A stretch of DNA of 64,000 bases from Hasllibacter sp963833115 (GTDB lineage Bacteria > Pseudomonadota > Alphaproteobacteria > Rhodobacterales > Rhodobacteraceae). How positions within the stretch are numbered: position 1 is the stretch's first letter; each line of letters opens with the position of its first letter. The notes beneath the pieces are model-generated. The model was not told the origin of the DNA. It saw only the letters and a program-made list of their open reading frames with translations, and made no database searches. Shown piece after piece: positions 1 to 8,807 of this stretch. A program made the position numbers and the translations under genes. The stretch covers positions 1,488,001 through 1,552,000 of the forward strand of contig CAWHWS010000002.1 in the NCBI GenBank assembly GCA_963833115.1, read 5' to 3'.

Positions 1-65
1 AGCGGCTGTTCGGGGAGCTGCGCATGGCGGGGTTCGCGACGGGCGTGCTGTCCTCGAAGCTCTGA
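1..65 (+). CDS. C-terminal end of an unidentified protein (cut by window edge)
   Basis: An open frame runs from the window edge to a TGA at 63-65 and ends in ...GFATGVLSSKL. Only about 21 residues are visible, too few to assign a family. It is convergent with the last gene of the his cluster, whose stop lies 11 bases further on. The frame has the base composition of its neighbours, but being a real gene end is inferred only from position and the absence of another explanation. Confidence 0.4.
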   Translation, partial: RLFGELRMAGFATGVLSSKL

Positions 66-76
66 CCCGTCGGGCC

Positions 77-397
77 TCAGGGGCCGCGCGCCGCCTTCTC
101 CGCGATGCCGGAGGTGCCGGACCGGCGGGCGAGCTCGGCCTCGATCGCGGCCAGGGTGACGCCGCGCGCGGCGCACATCACGAGGAGGTGGTAGAGGGCG
201 TCGGCGGCCTCTCGGGCGAGCGCGTCCGGGTTCCCGCGGACGGCCTCGATCACGGCCTCGACGGCCTCCTCGCCGAACTTGGCGGCGCAGGCCTCCGGGC
301 CCTCGGCCAGGAGGGCGGCGGTCCAGCTCCCGGACGCATCCGCGCCCTGGCGGGCCTGGATCGTGGCGGCCAGGCGGGCGACCTCCTCCCCGGCCAT
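77..397 (-). CDS. hisE: Phosphoribosyl-ATP pyrophosphohydrolase HisE
   Basis: This 106-residue cytosolic enzyme hydrolyses phosphoribosyl-ATP to phosphoribosyl-AMP, the second step of histidine synthesis. The MazG-like all-alpha fold is recognisable from KFGEEAVEAVIEA (about 40-52) and REAADALYHLLVM (about 72-84), which carry the acidic metal ligands. The length is normal for a stand-alone HisE; no HisI domain is fused. The ATG shares one base with the hisF stop (TGATG), so translation is probably coupled to hisF. It is the last visible gene of the minus-strand his cluster. Confidence 0.95.
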   Translation of the reverse strand: MAGEEVARLAATIQARQGADASGSWTAALLAEGPEACAAKFGEEAVEAVIEAVRGNPDALAREAADALYHLLVMCAARGVTLAAIEAELARRSGTSGIAEKAARGP

Positions 398-1182
398 CAC
401 GCGACCTCCGGGTGGGGGGCGCCGGGGCCGAGGCGGACGGGCAGGCCGGCGGCGGCCATGTGCGCCTTGGCCTCGGCGATGCCGTGCTCCCCGAAGTGGA
501 AGATGCTCGCCGCCAGCACCGCCGAGGCGCCGGCGCGGGCGCCCTCCACCAGGTGGTCCAGGGTGCCGACCCCGCCCGAGGCGATCACCGGCACGCGCAC
601 GGCGTCCGCGACGGCGCGGGTCAGAGCGAGGTCGTAGCCCGCGCGCGTGCCGTCGCCGTCCATGGAGGTGACGAGCAGCTCCCCGGCGCCGCGGGCGGTT
701 ACCTCGCGGGCGAAGGCGAGCGCGTCGATGCCGGTGGCGCGGCGGCCGCCATGGGTGAATATCTCCCACCGGCCCTCCGCCACGCGCTTGGCGTCGATGG
801 CGACGACGACGGCCTGCGAGCCGAAGCGCGCGGCGGCGGCGGCGACCACCTGCGGATCGGCGACGGCGGCGGAGTTGAAGCTGACCTTGTCGGCGCCGGC
901 GTTCAGGAGGGCGCCCATGCCCTCGGGGTCGCGCACGCCGCCGCCCACGGTGAGGGGCATGAAGCAGTGCTCGGCGGTGCGGCGCACGAGGTCCATGAGC
1001 GTGCCGCGGTTCTCGTGCGTGGCGGCGATGTCGAGGAAGCACAGCTCGTCCGCGCCGGCGGCGTCGTAGCGGATCGCGGCTTCGACGGGATCGCCCGCGT
1101 CGCGCAGGCCCGCGAAGTTCACGCCCTTGACCACGCGCCCCTCGGCGACGTCGAGGCAGGGGATGACGCGCAGCTTCAGCAC
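397..1182 (-). CDS. hisF: Imidazole glycerol phosphate synthase, cyclase subunit HisF
   Basis: HisF (261 aa with a GTG start) is the TIM-barrel cyclase subunit that uses ammonia channelled from HisH to make imidazole glycerol phosphate and AICAR. The start LKLRVIPCLDV is typical. The catalytic aspartates are visible as D11 (PCLD) and D130 (VAID), with phosphate-binding glycine loops at TVGGGVRD and IASGGVG. The GTG at 1180-1182 is chosen because it gives the family N-terminus; it overlaps the end of hisA by 7 bases. A longer upstream frame exists but is a shadow of hisA. Confidence 0.96.
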   Translation of the reverse strand: MLKLRVIPCLDVAEGRVVKGVNFAGLRDAGDPVEAAIRYDAAGADELCFLDIAATHENRGTLMDLVRRTAEHCFMPLTVGGGVRDPEGMGALLNAGADKVSFNSAAVADPQVVAAAAARFGSQAVVVAIDAKRVAEGRWEIFTHGGRRATGIDALAFAREVTARGAGELLVTSMDGDGTRAGYDLALTRAVADAVRVPVIASGGVGTLDHLVEGARAGASAVLAASIFHFGEHGIAEAKAHMAAAGLPVRLGPGAPHPEVA

Positions 1183-1901
1183 GGGGGCCGCAGGGCGGCG
1201 AGGGCGGAGAAGAGGTCCAGCGCGCCGTCGTAGAGGGCGCGGCCGGAGATGGCGCCGGCGATGCGGCCCGCGTCCCGCAGCGCGGTGAGGTCGGCCAGGG
1301 AGGCGACGCCGCCGCTCGCGATCACCGGCACGTCCACCGCCGCGGCCAGGGCGGCGGTCGCGGGCACGTTCGGGCCCCCCATCGCGCCGTCGCGGTCGAT
1401 GTCGGTGTAGATGATGGCGGCGATGCCGGCGTCCTCGTAGGCGCGGGCGAGGGCGGTGGCGTCCGTCTGCGTCTCGGTCGCCCAGCCGCGGGTGGCGACG
1501 CGTCCCGAGCGCGCGTCGATCCCGACGGCGACCGCGCCGGGATGGGCGCGGGCGGCGGCGCGCACGAAGCCGGGATCCTCGACCGCGGCGGTGCCGAGGA
1601 TGACGCGCGCGACCCCGGCCTCCAGCCAGCGCTCGACGCCCGCGCGGCTCCTGATGCCGCCGCCGAGCTGGACGGGGATGGAGGTCGCGGCGAGGATCGC
1701 GGCGACGGCCTCGGCGTTCTCCGGCCGGCCGGAGAACGCGCCGTCGAGGTCCACGACGTGGAGCCATTCGCAGCCCGCCGCCGCGAAGGCCGCTGCCTGG
1801 GCGCCCGGATCGTCGGCGTAGACGGTCGCCGCCGCCATGTCGCCGCGCAGGAGGCGCACGCAGGCGCCGCCCTTCAGGTCGATGGCGGGGTAGAGGATCA
1901 T
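1176..1901 (-). CDS. hisA: ProFAR isomerase HisA
   Basis: HisA (241 aa) converts ProFAR to PRFAR by an Amadori rearrangement, the step before HisF-HisH. It is a TIM barrel like HisF. D8 in YPAIDLKGG and D129 in VGIDARSG are the expected acid-base pair, and GGGIRS (about 80-85) and ASGGV form the phosphate sites. It overlaps the hisF start. In this cluster hisA is separated from hisH by an opposite-strand gene, so hisA-hisF-hisE may need a promoter within about 160 bases upstream of 1901, where no clear -35/-10 pair was found. Confidence 0.96.
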   Translation of the reverse strand: MILYPAIDLKGGACVRLLRGDMAAATVYADDPGAQAAAFAAAGCEWLHVVDLDGAFSGRPENAEAVAAILAATSIPVQLGGGIRSRAGVERWLEAGVARVILGTAAVEDPGFVRAAARAHPGAVAVGIDARSGRVATRGWATETQTDATALARAYEDAGIAAIIYTDIDRDGAMGGPNVPATAALAAAVDVPVIASGGVASLADLTALRDAGRIAGAISGRALYDGALDLFSALAALRPPC

Positions 1902-2059
1902 CGCGGCGCTCCGGTCGGCATGGGGCCCGCGAATAGCGCCCCCGGCGGCCGGAGGCCAGCACGCGGGCGGGGCCCGGGCACGCGCACGCCGCGTCGCGCT
2001 TGCGCGGGGGCGGCGGGGATGCAGGTGTCGGCGCGACGCACATGTCCGGGGAGGACACC

Positions 2060-2446
2060 ATGAAGACGCTTCCGCTCGCCGCCGCGCTCGCGCTCGCCGC
2101 CACCGCCGCCCTGGCCGACCCGGTCCTGGGCACCTGGCGGACGCAGCCCGACGATGACGGGAACTACGGCCTGGTGCGCCTGGCGCCCTGCGACGGCCGG
2201 GTCTGCGGCACCCTGGTGGCGGCCTACGGGCCCGGCGGCGCGCCGGTCCCGTCGCCCAACGACGGCCGGCGGATCGTGGCCGACATGTCCCCGAACGGGG
2301 GCGGCGCCTATTCGGGCGGGACCATCTACGCGCCCGACCGGGACAAGACCTACCGCTCGAAGATGACCCTGGCGGGCGACCGGCTCGAGGTGTCGGGATG
2401 CGTCGGCCCGTTCTGCCGGTCGCAGACCTGGACGCGGTCGGACTGA
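2060..2446 (+). CDS. DUF2147 family exported protein
   Basis: A 128-residue protein whose residues 1-19 form a typical signal peptide (MKT followed by an Ala/Leu-rich core, likely cleavage after ALA). The mature part begins DPVLGTWRTQ and contains two CxGxxC-like cysteine spots (PCDGRVCGTL and SGCVGPFCRSQTW), matching the DUF2147 family of periplasmic proteins of unknown function. The ATG at 2060 is preferred over an upstream TTG at 2000 because it gives the signal peptide and is preceded by GGGGAGGA. It lies on the plus strand between hisA and hisH and converges on hisH with a 5-base gap. Confidence 0.85.
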   Translation: MKTLPLAAALALAATAALADPVLGTWRTQPDDDGNYGLVRLAPCDGRVCGTLVAAYGPGGAPVPSPNDGRRIVADMSPNGGGAYSGGTIYAPDRDKTYRSKMTLAGDRLEVSGCVGPFCRSQTWTRSD

Positions 2447-2451
2447 CCGCC

Positions 2452-3081
2452 TCAGGGCGCCCAGCGCAGGAAGTTGGCGAGCAGGCGCAGGCCGGCGCGC
2501 TGGCTCTTCTCGGGGTGGAACTGCGCGCCTACGGCGGTGCCGTCCGCGACGATGGCGGTGACGGGGCCGCCGTAGTCGCAGGTGGCCAGCAGCTGCGCCC
2601 CCGGCGGGTCCATCGCGTAGCCGTGGACGAAATAGGCGTGATCGCCGTCCTCGATCCCGTCCAGCACGGGGTGGGGACGGTGCAGGCGCAGGTCGTTCCA
2701 GCCCATGTGCGGCACCTTGAGGGCCGGGTCGGCCGGGGCGATGGCGCGCACCTCGCCGTCGATCCAGCCGAGGCCGGGGACGCGGCGGTGCTCGTGCCCC
2801 GCGCGGGCCATCATCTGCATCCCGACGCAGATGCCCAGGAACGGGACGCCGCGGCGGCGCACCGCGTCCTCCAGCGCTTCCACGAGACCGCGCTCGGCCC
2901 GAAGGGCGTCCATGCAGGCGGGGAAGGCGCCGTCGCCCGGGAGGACGATGCGCGCCGCGCGGGCGACCGCGTCGGGGTCGGCGGTCACGGCGACCTCCAT
3001 CCCCGCGGGCGCCTCCCGGCGCAGGGCCTTCTCGGCGGAGTGGAGGTTGCCGATGCCGATGTCGATCAGGGCGCAGGTCAC
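2452..3081 (-). CDS. hisH: Imidazole glycerol phosphate synthase, glutaminase subunit HisH
   Basis: HisH (209 aa, GTG start) is the class I glutamine amidotransferase that supplies ammonia to HisF. The triad is visible: C85 in LGICVGMQ, and H189 and E191 in QFHPEKS. The oxyanion region PGDGAF (about 48-53) is also present. The GTG at 3079-3081 overlaps the hisB stop (GTGA), so it is probably translationally coupled to hisB. Its partner HisF is not adjacent: the DUF2147 gene and hisA lie between. Confidence 0.96.
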   Translation of the reverse strand: MTCALIDIGIGNLHSAEKALRREAPAGMEVAVTADPDAVARAARIVLPGDGAFPACMDALRAERGLVEALEDAVRRRGVPFLGICVGMQMMARAGHEHRRVPGLGWIDGEVRAIAPADPALKVPHMGWNDLRLHRPHPVLDGIEDGDHAYFVHGYAMDPPGAQLLATCDYGGPVTAIVADGTAVGAQFHPEKSQRAGLRLLANFLRWAP

Positions 3082-3671
3082 CCCTGGAGGCGGCCCTTGG
3101 TCGAGGGGACGCGTCCGGCGGCGCGCGGGTCGGGCTCGACCGCCTGGCGCAGGGCGCGGGCGAAGGCCTTGAACGTCGCCTCCACGACGTGGTGCGCGTT
3201 GAACCCCTCGAGCCGGTGCAGGTGGAGGGTGATGCCGCCGTGGACGCAGGTGGCCTGGAAGAACTCGCGGGCGAGCTCCGTATCGAAGCGGCCGATGGAC
3301 TTGGCCTCCGGCGAGGCGTCCCAGACGAGGTGGGGCCGCGCCGAGAGGTCGAGCGCGCAGCGCACGAGCGCGTCGTCCATGGGCAGCAGGCACGCGCCGT
3401 AGCGCACGATGCCGGCCTTGTCGCCGAGTGCCTGCGTCAGGGCCTGGCCGAGGGCGATGCCGGTGTCCTCGACGGTGTGGTGGTCGTCGACCTCGAGGTC
3501 GCCGGCCGCGCGCACGGTGAGGTCGACCATCGCGTGGCGCGCGATCTGGTGCAGCATGTGGTCGAAGAAGCCGACGCCGGTCGCGATCTCGGCGGCGCCG
3601 CTGCCGTCCAGGTCGAGGGCGAGCTCGACGCGGGTCTCGGCGGTCTGCCTCGTGATCTCGGCGCGGCGCAT
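3078..3671 (-). CDS. hisB: Imidazoleglycerol-phosphate dehydratase HisB
   Basis: HisB (197 aa) dehydrates imidazole glycerol phosphate to imidazole acetol phosphate. It is the monofunctional form with no histidinol phosphatase domain. The two metal-binding histidine motifs DHMLHQIARH and DDHHTVEDTGIALG are visible, with the repeat copies HHVVEATFKAFARAL near the C-terminus. The frame stays open upstream through the tRNA gene, so the ATG at 3669-3671, giving MRRAEITRQT, is taken as the start. It is the first gene of the visible his cluster. Confidence 0.95.
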   Translation of the reverse strand: MRRAEITRQTAETRVELALDLDGSGAAEIATGVGFFDHMLHQIARHAMVDLTVRAAGDLEVDDHHTVEDTGIALGQALTQALGDKAGIVRYGACLLPMDDALVRCALDLSARPHLVWDASPEAKSIGRFDTELAREFFQATCVHGGITLHLHRLEGFNAHHVVEATFKAFARALRQAVEPDPRAAGRVPSTKGRLQG

Positions 3672-3742
3672 GGGCTCTCTCCGGCGGGCGGGGCGCCCCG
3701 GAGGCGATGGCCGCGTGAGCGCGCGTCCGGGATCGGACCGGT

Positions 3743-3817
3743 TGGAGCGGGCGATGAGATTCGAACTCACGACCCTTACCTTGGCAAGGTAATGCTCTAC
3801 CCCTGAGCTACGCCCGC
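3743..3817 (-). tRNA. tRNA-Gly (anticodon GCC)
   Basis: Read on the minus strand from 3817, the sequence folds as a full cloverleaf: acceptor GCGGGCG pairs with CGCCCGC, the D arm holds GCTCAGGGGTAGAGC, the anticodon stem TTACC/GGTAA encloses loop TTGCCAA with anticodon GCC, and the T arm has GTTCGAATC. The discriminator is T and the 3' CCA is encoded. It lies 71 bases upstream of hisB on the same strand. Confidence 0.97.
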
Positions 3818-3871
3818 GTGCCAACCGGTGGCCGGGCGATACCGCCGGGCGGCGGGGGGTTCAAGCCCCCA

Positions 3872-4618
3872 TCAGCCCGCCCCACTCGCGGCCGCCGCGA
3901 GGCGAGCCCGCCTCCGCGCGCGCCAGAGGTTCAGCCCCTCGACGCCGCCGGCGAAGACCATCGCGGCGTAGATGAACCCCTTCTCGACATGGTAGTGGAA
4001 CCCGTCCGCGACCAGCGCCATGCCGACCATCACGAGGAAGGCGAGCGCCAGCATCTTGGTCGAGGGGTGCGCCTCGACGAAGGCGGCGATGGGCCCGGCC
4101 GCGACCATCATCACGACGATCGCGACGACGACGGCGGCGACCATCACTTCCACGTGCTCGGCGATGCCGACGGCGGTGAGGACGGAATCGAAGCTGAACA
4201 CGAGGTCCAGGAGCACGATCTGCACGATGACGCGGGCGAACGCGGCCTCGACCACGCGCTCGGGCGCGGTGTGCAGGTCGCCGCCCTCGACCTCCTCGAA
4301 GATCTCGGTCGCGGCCTTGTAGAGGAGGAAGAGGCCCCCCGCGATCAGGATCATGTCCCGCCAGGAGATGCCCAGGCCGAACACGGTGAACACCGCCTCG
4401 TTCAGCGACACGATCCAGGCGATCGAGAACAGCAGCAGCACCCGCATGATCAGGGCCAGCGCCAGGCCGAGGAGGCGGGCGCGGCGACGCTCCTCCTCGG
4501 GGAGCTTGGAGGCGGCGATGGAGATGAAGATCACGTTGTCGACGCCGAGCACGATCTCCAGCACGACGAGCGTGAGGAAGGAGGCCCAGACGGCGGGGTC
4601 GGAGAAGAGCTCGATCAT
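3872..4618 (-). CDS. TerC family integral membrane protein
   Basis: A 248-residue protein of the TerC family, named from tellurite resistance and probably linked to metal-ion handling. About seven hydrophobic segments are visible. The hallmark acidic membrane motifs are present: EIVLGVDNVIF (about 21-31) and DLVFSFDSVLTAVG (about 137-150). A cytoplasmic charged loop (LPEEERRRAR) follows the first. The C-terminus is Arg/Ala-rich. Substrate is not shown by the sequence. The gene stands alone on the minus strand, about 37 bases downstream of the MAPEG gene. Confidence 0.9.
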   Translation of the reverse strand: MIELFSDPAVWASFLTLVVLEIVLGVDNVIFISIAASKLPEEERRRARLLGLALALIMRVLLLFSIAWIVSLNEAVFTVFGLGISWRDMILIAGGLFLLYKAATEIFEEVEGGDLHTAPERVVEAAFARVIVQIVLLDLVFSFDSVLTAVGIAEHVEVMVAAVVVAIVVMMVAAGPIAAFVEAHPSTKMLALAFLVMVGMALVADGFHYHVEKGFIYAAMVFAGGVEGLNLWRARRRARLAAAASGAG

Positions 4619-4655
4619 GGGGGCGATACGCGCGGGCGGGCGGCCGGTTCCGCGC

Positions 4656-5078
4656 TCAGGCCACGGCCGCGACGAGCAGCCAGAGCGCCAGCGCGCCGAT
4701 CACGAAGAAGGTCGCCAGGACGCCCGCCACCCGCAGCCCCATCACCGGGGCATCCCCGGAGAACGCGGCCGCCTGCATGGCGCGCGCCGCGACGAGCGAG
4801 GCGCCCGAGACGTGCAGGAAGATCGCCGGCAGGCCGGAGAGCTCGGCCAGGAGCAGCAGGACGAGGGCGAAGGGCGCGTACTCGGCGAAGTTCGCATGCC
4901 CGCAGATGCGCGTGAGCAGGGCGGGATCGCCCCCATCCCCGAGCGTGACCTTCGCGCCGCCGCGCGCGCCGATCACGCGCGCGGAGAGGTAGAGGAAGAT
5001 CGCCGCGAGCAGGGCCGCGTAGATCGGGGTGATCCGGACCACGTCCAGGGTGTTCCGGGCGATCTCGGCGTCCATCAT
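4656..5078 (-). CDS. MAPEG family membrane protein
   Basis: A 140-residue protein with about four transmembrane helices, matching the MAPEG family (microsomal glutathione transferase-like) of small membrane enzymes and relatives. The family pattern shows in ICGHANFAEYAPFALVLL (about 58-75), containing the conserved N-x-x-E-Y/N-x-P. Bacterial members are mostly uncharacterised. The ATG at 5076-5078 overlaps the pyruvate carboxylase stop as ATGA, so it is probably expressed from the same message. Confidence 0.85.
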   Translation of the reverse strand: MMDAEIARNTLDVVRITPIYAALLAAIFLYLSARVIGARGGAKVTLGDGGDPALLTRICGHANFAEYAPFALVLLLLAELSGLPAIFLHVSGASLVAARAMQAAAFSGDAPVMGLRVAGVLATFFVIGALALWLLVAAVA

Positions 5079-8000
5079 TCGTACTCCACGAGAAGGTCCT
5101 TGGCGTCGATCTGCGATCCTGGGGTCACGTGGACGGCCTTGATCGTGGCGTCGCGCTCCGCGGCGATGCCGGTCTCCATCTTCATCGCCTCGATCGTGAG
5201 GAGGAGGTCGCCCTGGCGGACCTGCGCGCCGGCGGCGGCGATGACGGAGGCGACGACGCCGGGCATGGGCGCGCCCACGTGGGAGGGATTGCCAGGCTCG
5301 GCCTTCGGGCGGGCCTGGGTGGTGGCGACGACGGCGCGGTCGGGGATGCGCACGGTGCGCGGCTGGCCGTTGAGCTCGAAGAAGACGCGCGCCTCGCCCT
5401 CGGCGTTGGTCTCGCCGCGCGCCTGCATCCGGATCTCCAGGGTGACGCCGGGATCGATCTCGGCGCTGATCTCCTCGCCGGGCTCCATGCCGTAGAAATA
5501 GGTGTGCGTCGGCAGGGTGCGGACGGGGCCGTACTCGGCGTGGCGGGCGGAGTAGTCCTCGAAGACGCGCGGATACATCAGCCAGGCGGCGAGGTCGTGC
5601 TCGGTCGGCTCGTGGTCCATCTTCCCGGCGAGCTCGGCGCGCGCCGCGTCCAGATCCACGGGCTTCGCGTGCAGCCCGGGCCGGTCGGTGATCGGCGCGG
5701 CGCCCTTCAGCACCTTCTCCTGGATGGCTTCGGGCCAGCCGCCGGGGGGCTGGCCGAGATCGCCGCGCATCATGCCCACCACGCTCTCGGGGAAGGCGAC
5801 CTCGACCTCCGGATCCTCGACCTGCGCGCGGGTGAGGCCCTGCGCGACCATCATCAGGGCCATGTCGCCCACCACCTTGGAGGACGGCGTGACCTTCACG
5901 ATGTCGCCGAACATGAGGTTCACGTCGGCATAAGTCTGCGCGACCTCGTGCCAGCGCGATTCGAGGCCCATGGAGCGGGCCTGCGTCTTGAGGTTGGTGA
6001 ACTGCCCGCCGGGCATCTCGTGCAGGTAGACCTCCGAGGCCGGGGCCTGCATCCCGCTCTCGAACGCGGTGTAGTGCAGGCGCACCTCCTCCCAGTAATC
6101 GCTGATCCGGCGGATCGCGCCCATGTCAAGGCCGGTGTCGCGGGGCCCGCCGCGCAGGGCCTCGACCACGGTGCCCATCGTCGCCTGGCTGGTGTTGCCG
6201 GAGAGCGCGTCCATCGCGCAGTCGACCGCGTCCACCCCGGCCTCGGCCGCCGCGAGGATGGTGCCCACCGCGGCGCCGGCCGTGTCGTGGGTGTGGAAGT
6301 GGATCGGCAGGTCCACGGCGTCCTTGAGGGCGGCGATCAGGGCACCGGCCGCGGTGGGCTTCAGGAGCCCCGCCATGTCCTTGAGGCCGAGGACGTGGAC
6401 GCCTGCCGCCTCCAGCTCCTTGGCCATGGAGACGTAATACCCGAGGTCGTACTTCGCGCGGGCCGGGTCGCGGATGTCGCCGGTGTAGCAGATCGTGCCC
6501 TCGAGGAGCTTGCCGCTCTCCAGAACCGCGTCCATCGCGACGCGCATGTTCTCGGTCCAGTTGAGCGAGTCGAACACGCGGAACAGGTCCACCCCCGCCT
6601 CGGCCGCCGTCAGGGTGAAGTGCCGCACCACGTTGTCGGGGTAGTTGGTGTAGCCGACGCCGTTCGCGCCGCGCAGGAGCATCTGCGTCATCACGTTCGG
6701 CATCCCCTCGCGGATGCCCTGGAGCCGGCGCCAAGGGCATTCCTGCAAGAAGCGGTAGGCGACGTCGAATGTGGCGCCGCCCCAGCACTCGACGGAGAGG
6801 AGGCCGGGGAGATGGTGCGCGTAGGCGGGCGCCACGGCGACCATGTCGTAGGAGCGCATCCGCGTCGCCAGCAGCGACTGATGCCCGTCGCGCATGGTCG
6901 TGTCGGTGATCAGGAGCCGCTCCTGCGAGCGCATCCAGTCGGCGACGGCGCGCGGCCCTTCGCGGTCGAGGAGGGTGCGCGTGCCCTCCGGGGCGTCCGC
7001 GAGCGGGGCGGGCGGCGGCACCGGCGCGCGGGCCTCGGCCGGGGGCCTCGGGCGGCCCTTGGTCTCGGGGTGGCCGTTGACGGTGACGTCGGCGACGTAG
7101 CGCAGGATCTTGGTCGCCCGGTCGCGGCGGGGGGCGAAATCGAAGAGCTCCGGCGTCGTGTCGATGAACTGGGTGGAGTAGGCGTTCGAGGTGAAGGTCG
7201 GGTGCTTGAGGAGGTTCTCGACGAAGGCGATGTTGGTGCTCACGCCGCGGATGCGGAACTCGCGCAGGGCGCGGTCCATCCGGGCGATGGCGGCCTCGGG
7301 CGTCTTGGCCCAGGCGGTGACCTTCTCCAGGAGCGAATCGTAGTAGCGGGTGATGACGGCGCCCGAATATGCGGTGCCCCCGTCGAGGCGGATGCCCATG
7401 CCGGTGGCCGAGCGGTAGGTGGTGATGCGGCCGTAATCGGGGATGAAGTTGTTCGACGGGTCCTCCGTCGTCACCCGGGTCTGGATCGCGTGCCCGTCGA
7501 GCTGCACGTCGTATTGCGAGGCGACGCCGGTCGCCTCCATCAGCGACTTGCCCTCGGCGATGAGGATCTGCGCGCGCACGATATCGATGCCGGTCACCTC
7601 CTCGGTGACGGTGTGCTCGACCTGCACGCGGGGGTTCACCTCGATGAAGTAGAACTCGCCGGACTCCATGTCCTGGAGGAACTCGACCGTGCCGGCGCAG
7701 GTGTAGCCGACATGCTCGGCGATGCGCTTGCCCAGCCCGCAGATCGCCTCGCGCTGGGCCTCGGAGAGGTAGGGGGCCGGGGCGCGCTCCACGACCTTCT
7801 GGTTGCGGCGCTGGACCGAGCAGTCGCGCTCGTAGAGGTGGTAGATGTTGCCCGCCTCGTCGCCGAGGATCTGCACCTCGACATGGCGGGCGCGGGTGAT
7901 CATCTTTTCCAGATAGCCCTCGCCGTTGCCGAAGGCGGCCTCGGCCTCGCGGCGGCCCTCGAGGACCTTCTCGCGAAGCTCCTCGGGCCCGTGGATGGGG

Positions 8001-8515
8001 CGCATCCCCCGGCCGCCGCCGCCCCAGGACGCCTTGAGCATGAGGGGGTAGCCGATCTCCTCGGCCTGGGCGGCGACGGTGTCCCAGTCCTCGCCCAGCA
8101 CGTCCGTGGCGGGCACGACAGGCACGCCGGCCTCGATCGCGACCCGCCGGGCGGAGGCCTTGTCGCCCAGGCGGCGCATGATCGCGGCCGAGGGGCCGAT
8201 GAAGGTCAGGCCCGCGGCGGTCACGGCGTCGACGAAATCGGGGTTCTCCGACAGGAGGCCGTAGCCGGGGTGGACGGCGTCGGCGCCCGAGCGCTTGGCG
8301 ACGCGGATCACCTCGGGGATGCTGAGATAGGCGGCGACCGGGCCCAGCCCCTCGCCGACGCGGTAGGCCTCGTCGGCCTTGAACCGGTGCAGGCCGAGCT
8401 TGTCCTCCTCGGCGTAGATCGCGACCGTCTTGAGCCCGAGCTCGTTCGCCGCGCGCATGACGCGAATCGCGATCTCGCCCCGGTTGGCGATCAGGATCTT
8501 CTCGAACTCGGCCAT
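5075..8515 (-). CDS. pyc: Pyruvate carboxylase
   Basis: A 1146-residue biotin enzyme that carboxylates pyruvate to oxaloacetate using ATP and bicarbonate, replenishing the TCA cycle. Domain order is biotin carboxylase (1 to about 460, with KASWGGGGRGM as the ATP-grasp loop and EVNPRVQVEHTVTEE), carboxyltransferase (about 535-830, with DTTMRDGHQSLLATR as metal and substrate site), an allosteric/linker region, and a C-terminal biotinyl domain with EAMKM, where K1112 carries biotin. This is the full single-chain type. The start ATG at 8513-8515 follows AGAGGG. It is divergent from uvrD. Confidence 0.98.
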   Translation of the reverse strand: MAEFEKILIANRGEIAIRVMRAANELGLKTVAIYAEEDKLGLHRFKADEAYRVGEGLGPVAAYLSIPEVIRVAKRSGADAVHPGYGLLSENPDFVDAVTAAGLTFIGPSAAIMRRLGDKASARRVAIEAGVPVVPATDVLGEDWDTVAAQAEEIGYPLMLKASWGGGGRGMRPIHGPEELREKVLEGRREAEAAFGNGEGYLEKMITRARHVEVQILGDEAGNIYHLYERDCSVQRRNQKVVERAPAPYLSEAQREAICGLGKRIAEHVGYTCAGTVEFLQDMESGEFYFIEVNPRVQVEHTVTEEVTGIDIVRAQILIAEGKSLMEATGVASQYDVQLDGHAIQTRVTTEDPSNNFIPDYGRITTYRSATGMGIRLDGGTAYSGAVITRYYDSLLEKVTAWAKTPEAAIARMDRALREFRIRGVSTNIAFVENLLKHPTFTSNAYSTQFIDTTPELFDFAPRRDRATKILRYVADVTVNGHPETKGRPRPPAEARAPVPPPAPLADAPEGTRTLLDREGPRAVADWMRSQERLLITDTTMRDGHQSLLATRMRSYDMVAVAPAYAHHLPGLLSVECWGGATFDVAYRFLQECPWRRLQGIREGMPNVMTQMLLRGANGVGYTNYPDNVVRHFTLTAAEAGVDLFRVFDSLNWTENMRVAMDAVLESGKLLEGTICYTGDIRDPARAKYDLGYYVSMAKELEAAGVHVLGLKDMAGLLKPTAAGALIAALKDAVDLPIHFHTHDTAGAAVGTILAAAEAGVDAVDCAMDALSGNTSQATMGTVVEALRGGPRDTGLDMGAIRRISDYWEEVRLHYTAFESGMQAPASEVYLHEMPGGQFTNLKTQARSMGLESRWHEVAQTYADVNLMFGDIVKVTPSSKVVGDMALMMVAQGLTRAQVEDPEVEVAFPESVVGMMRGDLGQPPGGWPEAIQEKVLKGAAPITDRPGLHAKPVDLDAARAELAGKMDHEPTEHDLAAWLMYPRVFEDYSARHAEYGPVRTLPTHTYFYGMEPGEEISAEIDPGVTLEIRMQARGETNAEGEARVFFELNGQPRTVRIPDRAVVATTQARPKAEPGNPSHVGAPMPGVVASVIAAAGAQVRQGDLLLTIEAMKMETGIAAERDATIKAVHVTPGSQIDAKDLLVEYE

Positions 8516-8649
8516 TGGGCGCCCTCTTGCTGCGGGTGCAGCATGGGGCAGGCAAGCACGAGCGGAAAGGGGAATCCGCGAGGTGGCGGAGGCCTCGAGG
8601 CGGAGGAGCCGAAACGCGTCGGGACCCGCCGGTTTCCCGACGGGCCCCT

Positions 8650-8662
8650 ACACACACACACA
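8650..8662. repeat. (AC)n dinucleotide tract
   Basis: Six and a half copies of AC lie between the divergent pyc and uvrD genes, about 135 bases upstream of the pyc start. Dinucleotide runs of this length are uncommon in GC-rich bacterial DNA and can slip. No function can be assigned. Confidence 0.8.
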
Positions 8663-8691
8663 ACGAGAAATCCGTTCCGAAGTCCGGAAGC

Positions 8692-8705
8692 GTTGCAAAG
8701 GCAAC
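8692..8705. promoter_or_regulatory. Inverted repeat GTTGC-N4-GCAAC, candidate operator
   Basis: Perfect 5-bp arms around a 4-base centre (GTTGCAAAGGCAAC) lie about 180 bases upstream of the pyc start and 150 upstream of uvrD. The size would suit a dimeric repressor, perhaps acting on pyc. This is inference from symmetry alone. Confidence 0.3.
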
Positions 8706-8807
8706 CTAGGCGCAAGGCCGCCGAAACGGAAGGTAATTTCTCGCCCATACGGCAAATGACGTGGCACCGTGGCGTGATCACGGGGATGCCGCCGCCGCGC
8801 CCGGTCG

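Noticed and set aside
3672..3824. N-terminal extension of the HisB frame (about 51 residues)
   Set aside because: It is translated straight through the tRNA-Gly gene and has no likeness to HisB; the ATG at 3671 gives the normal protein.
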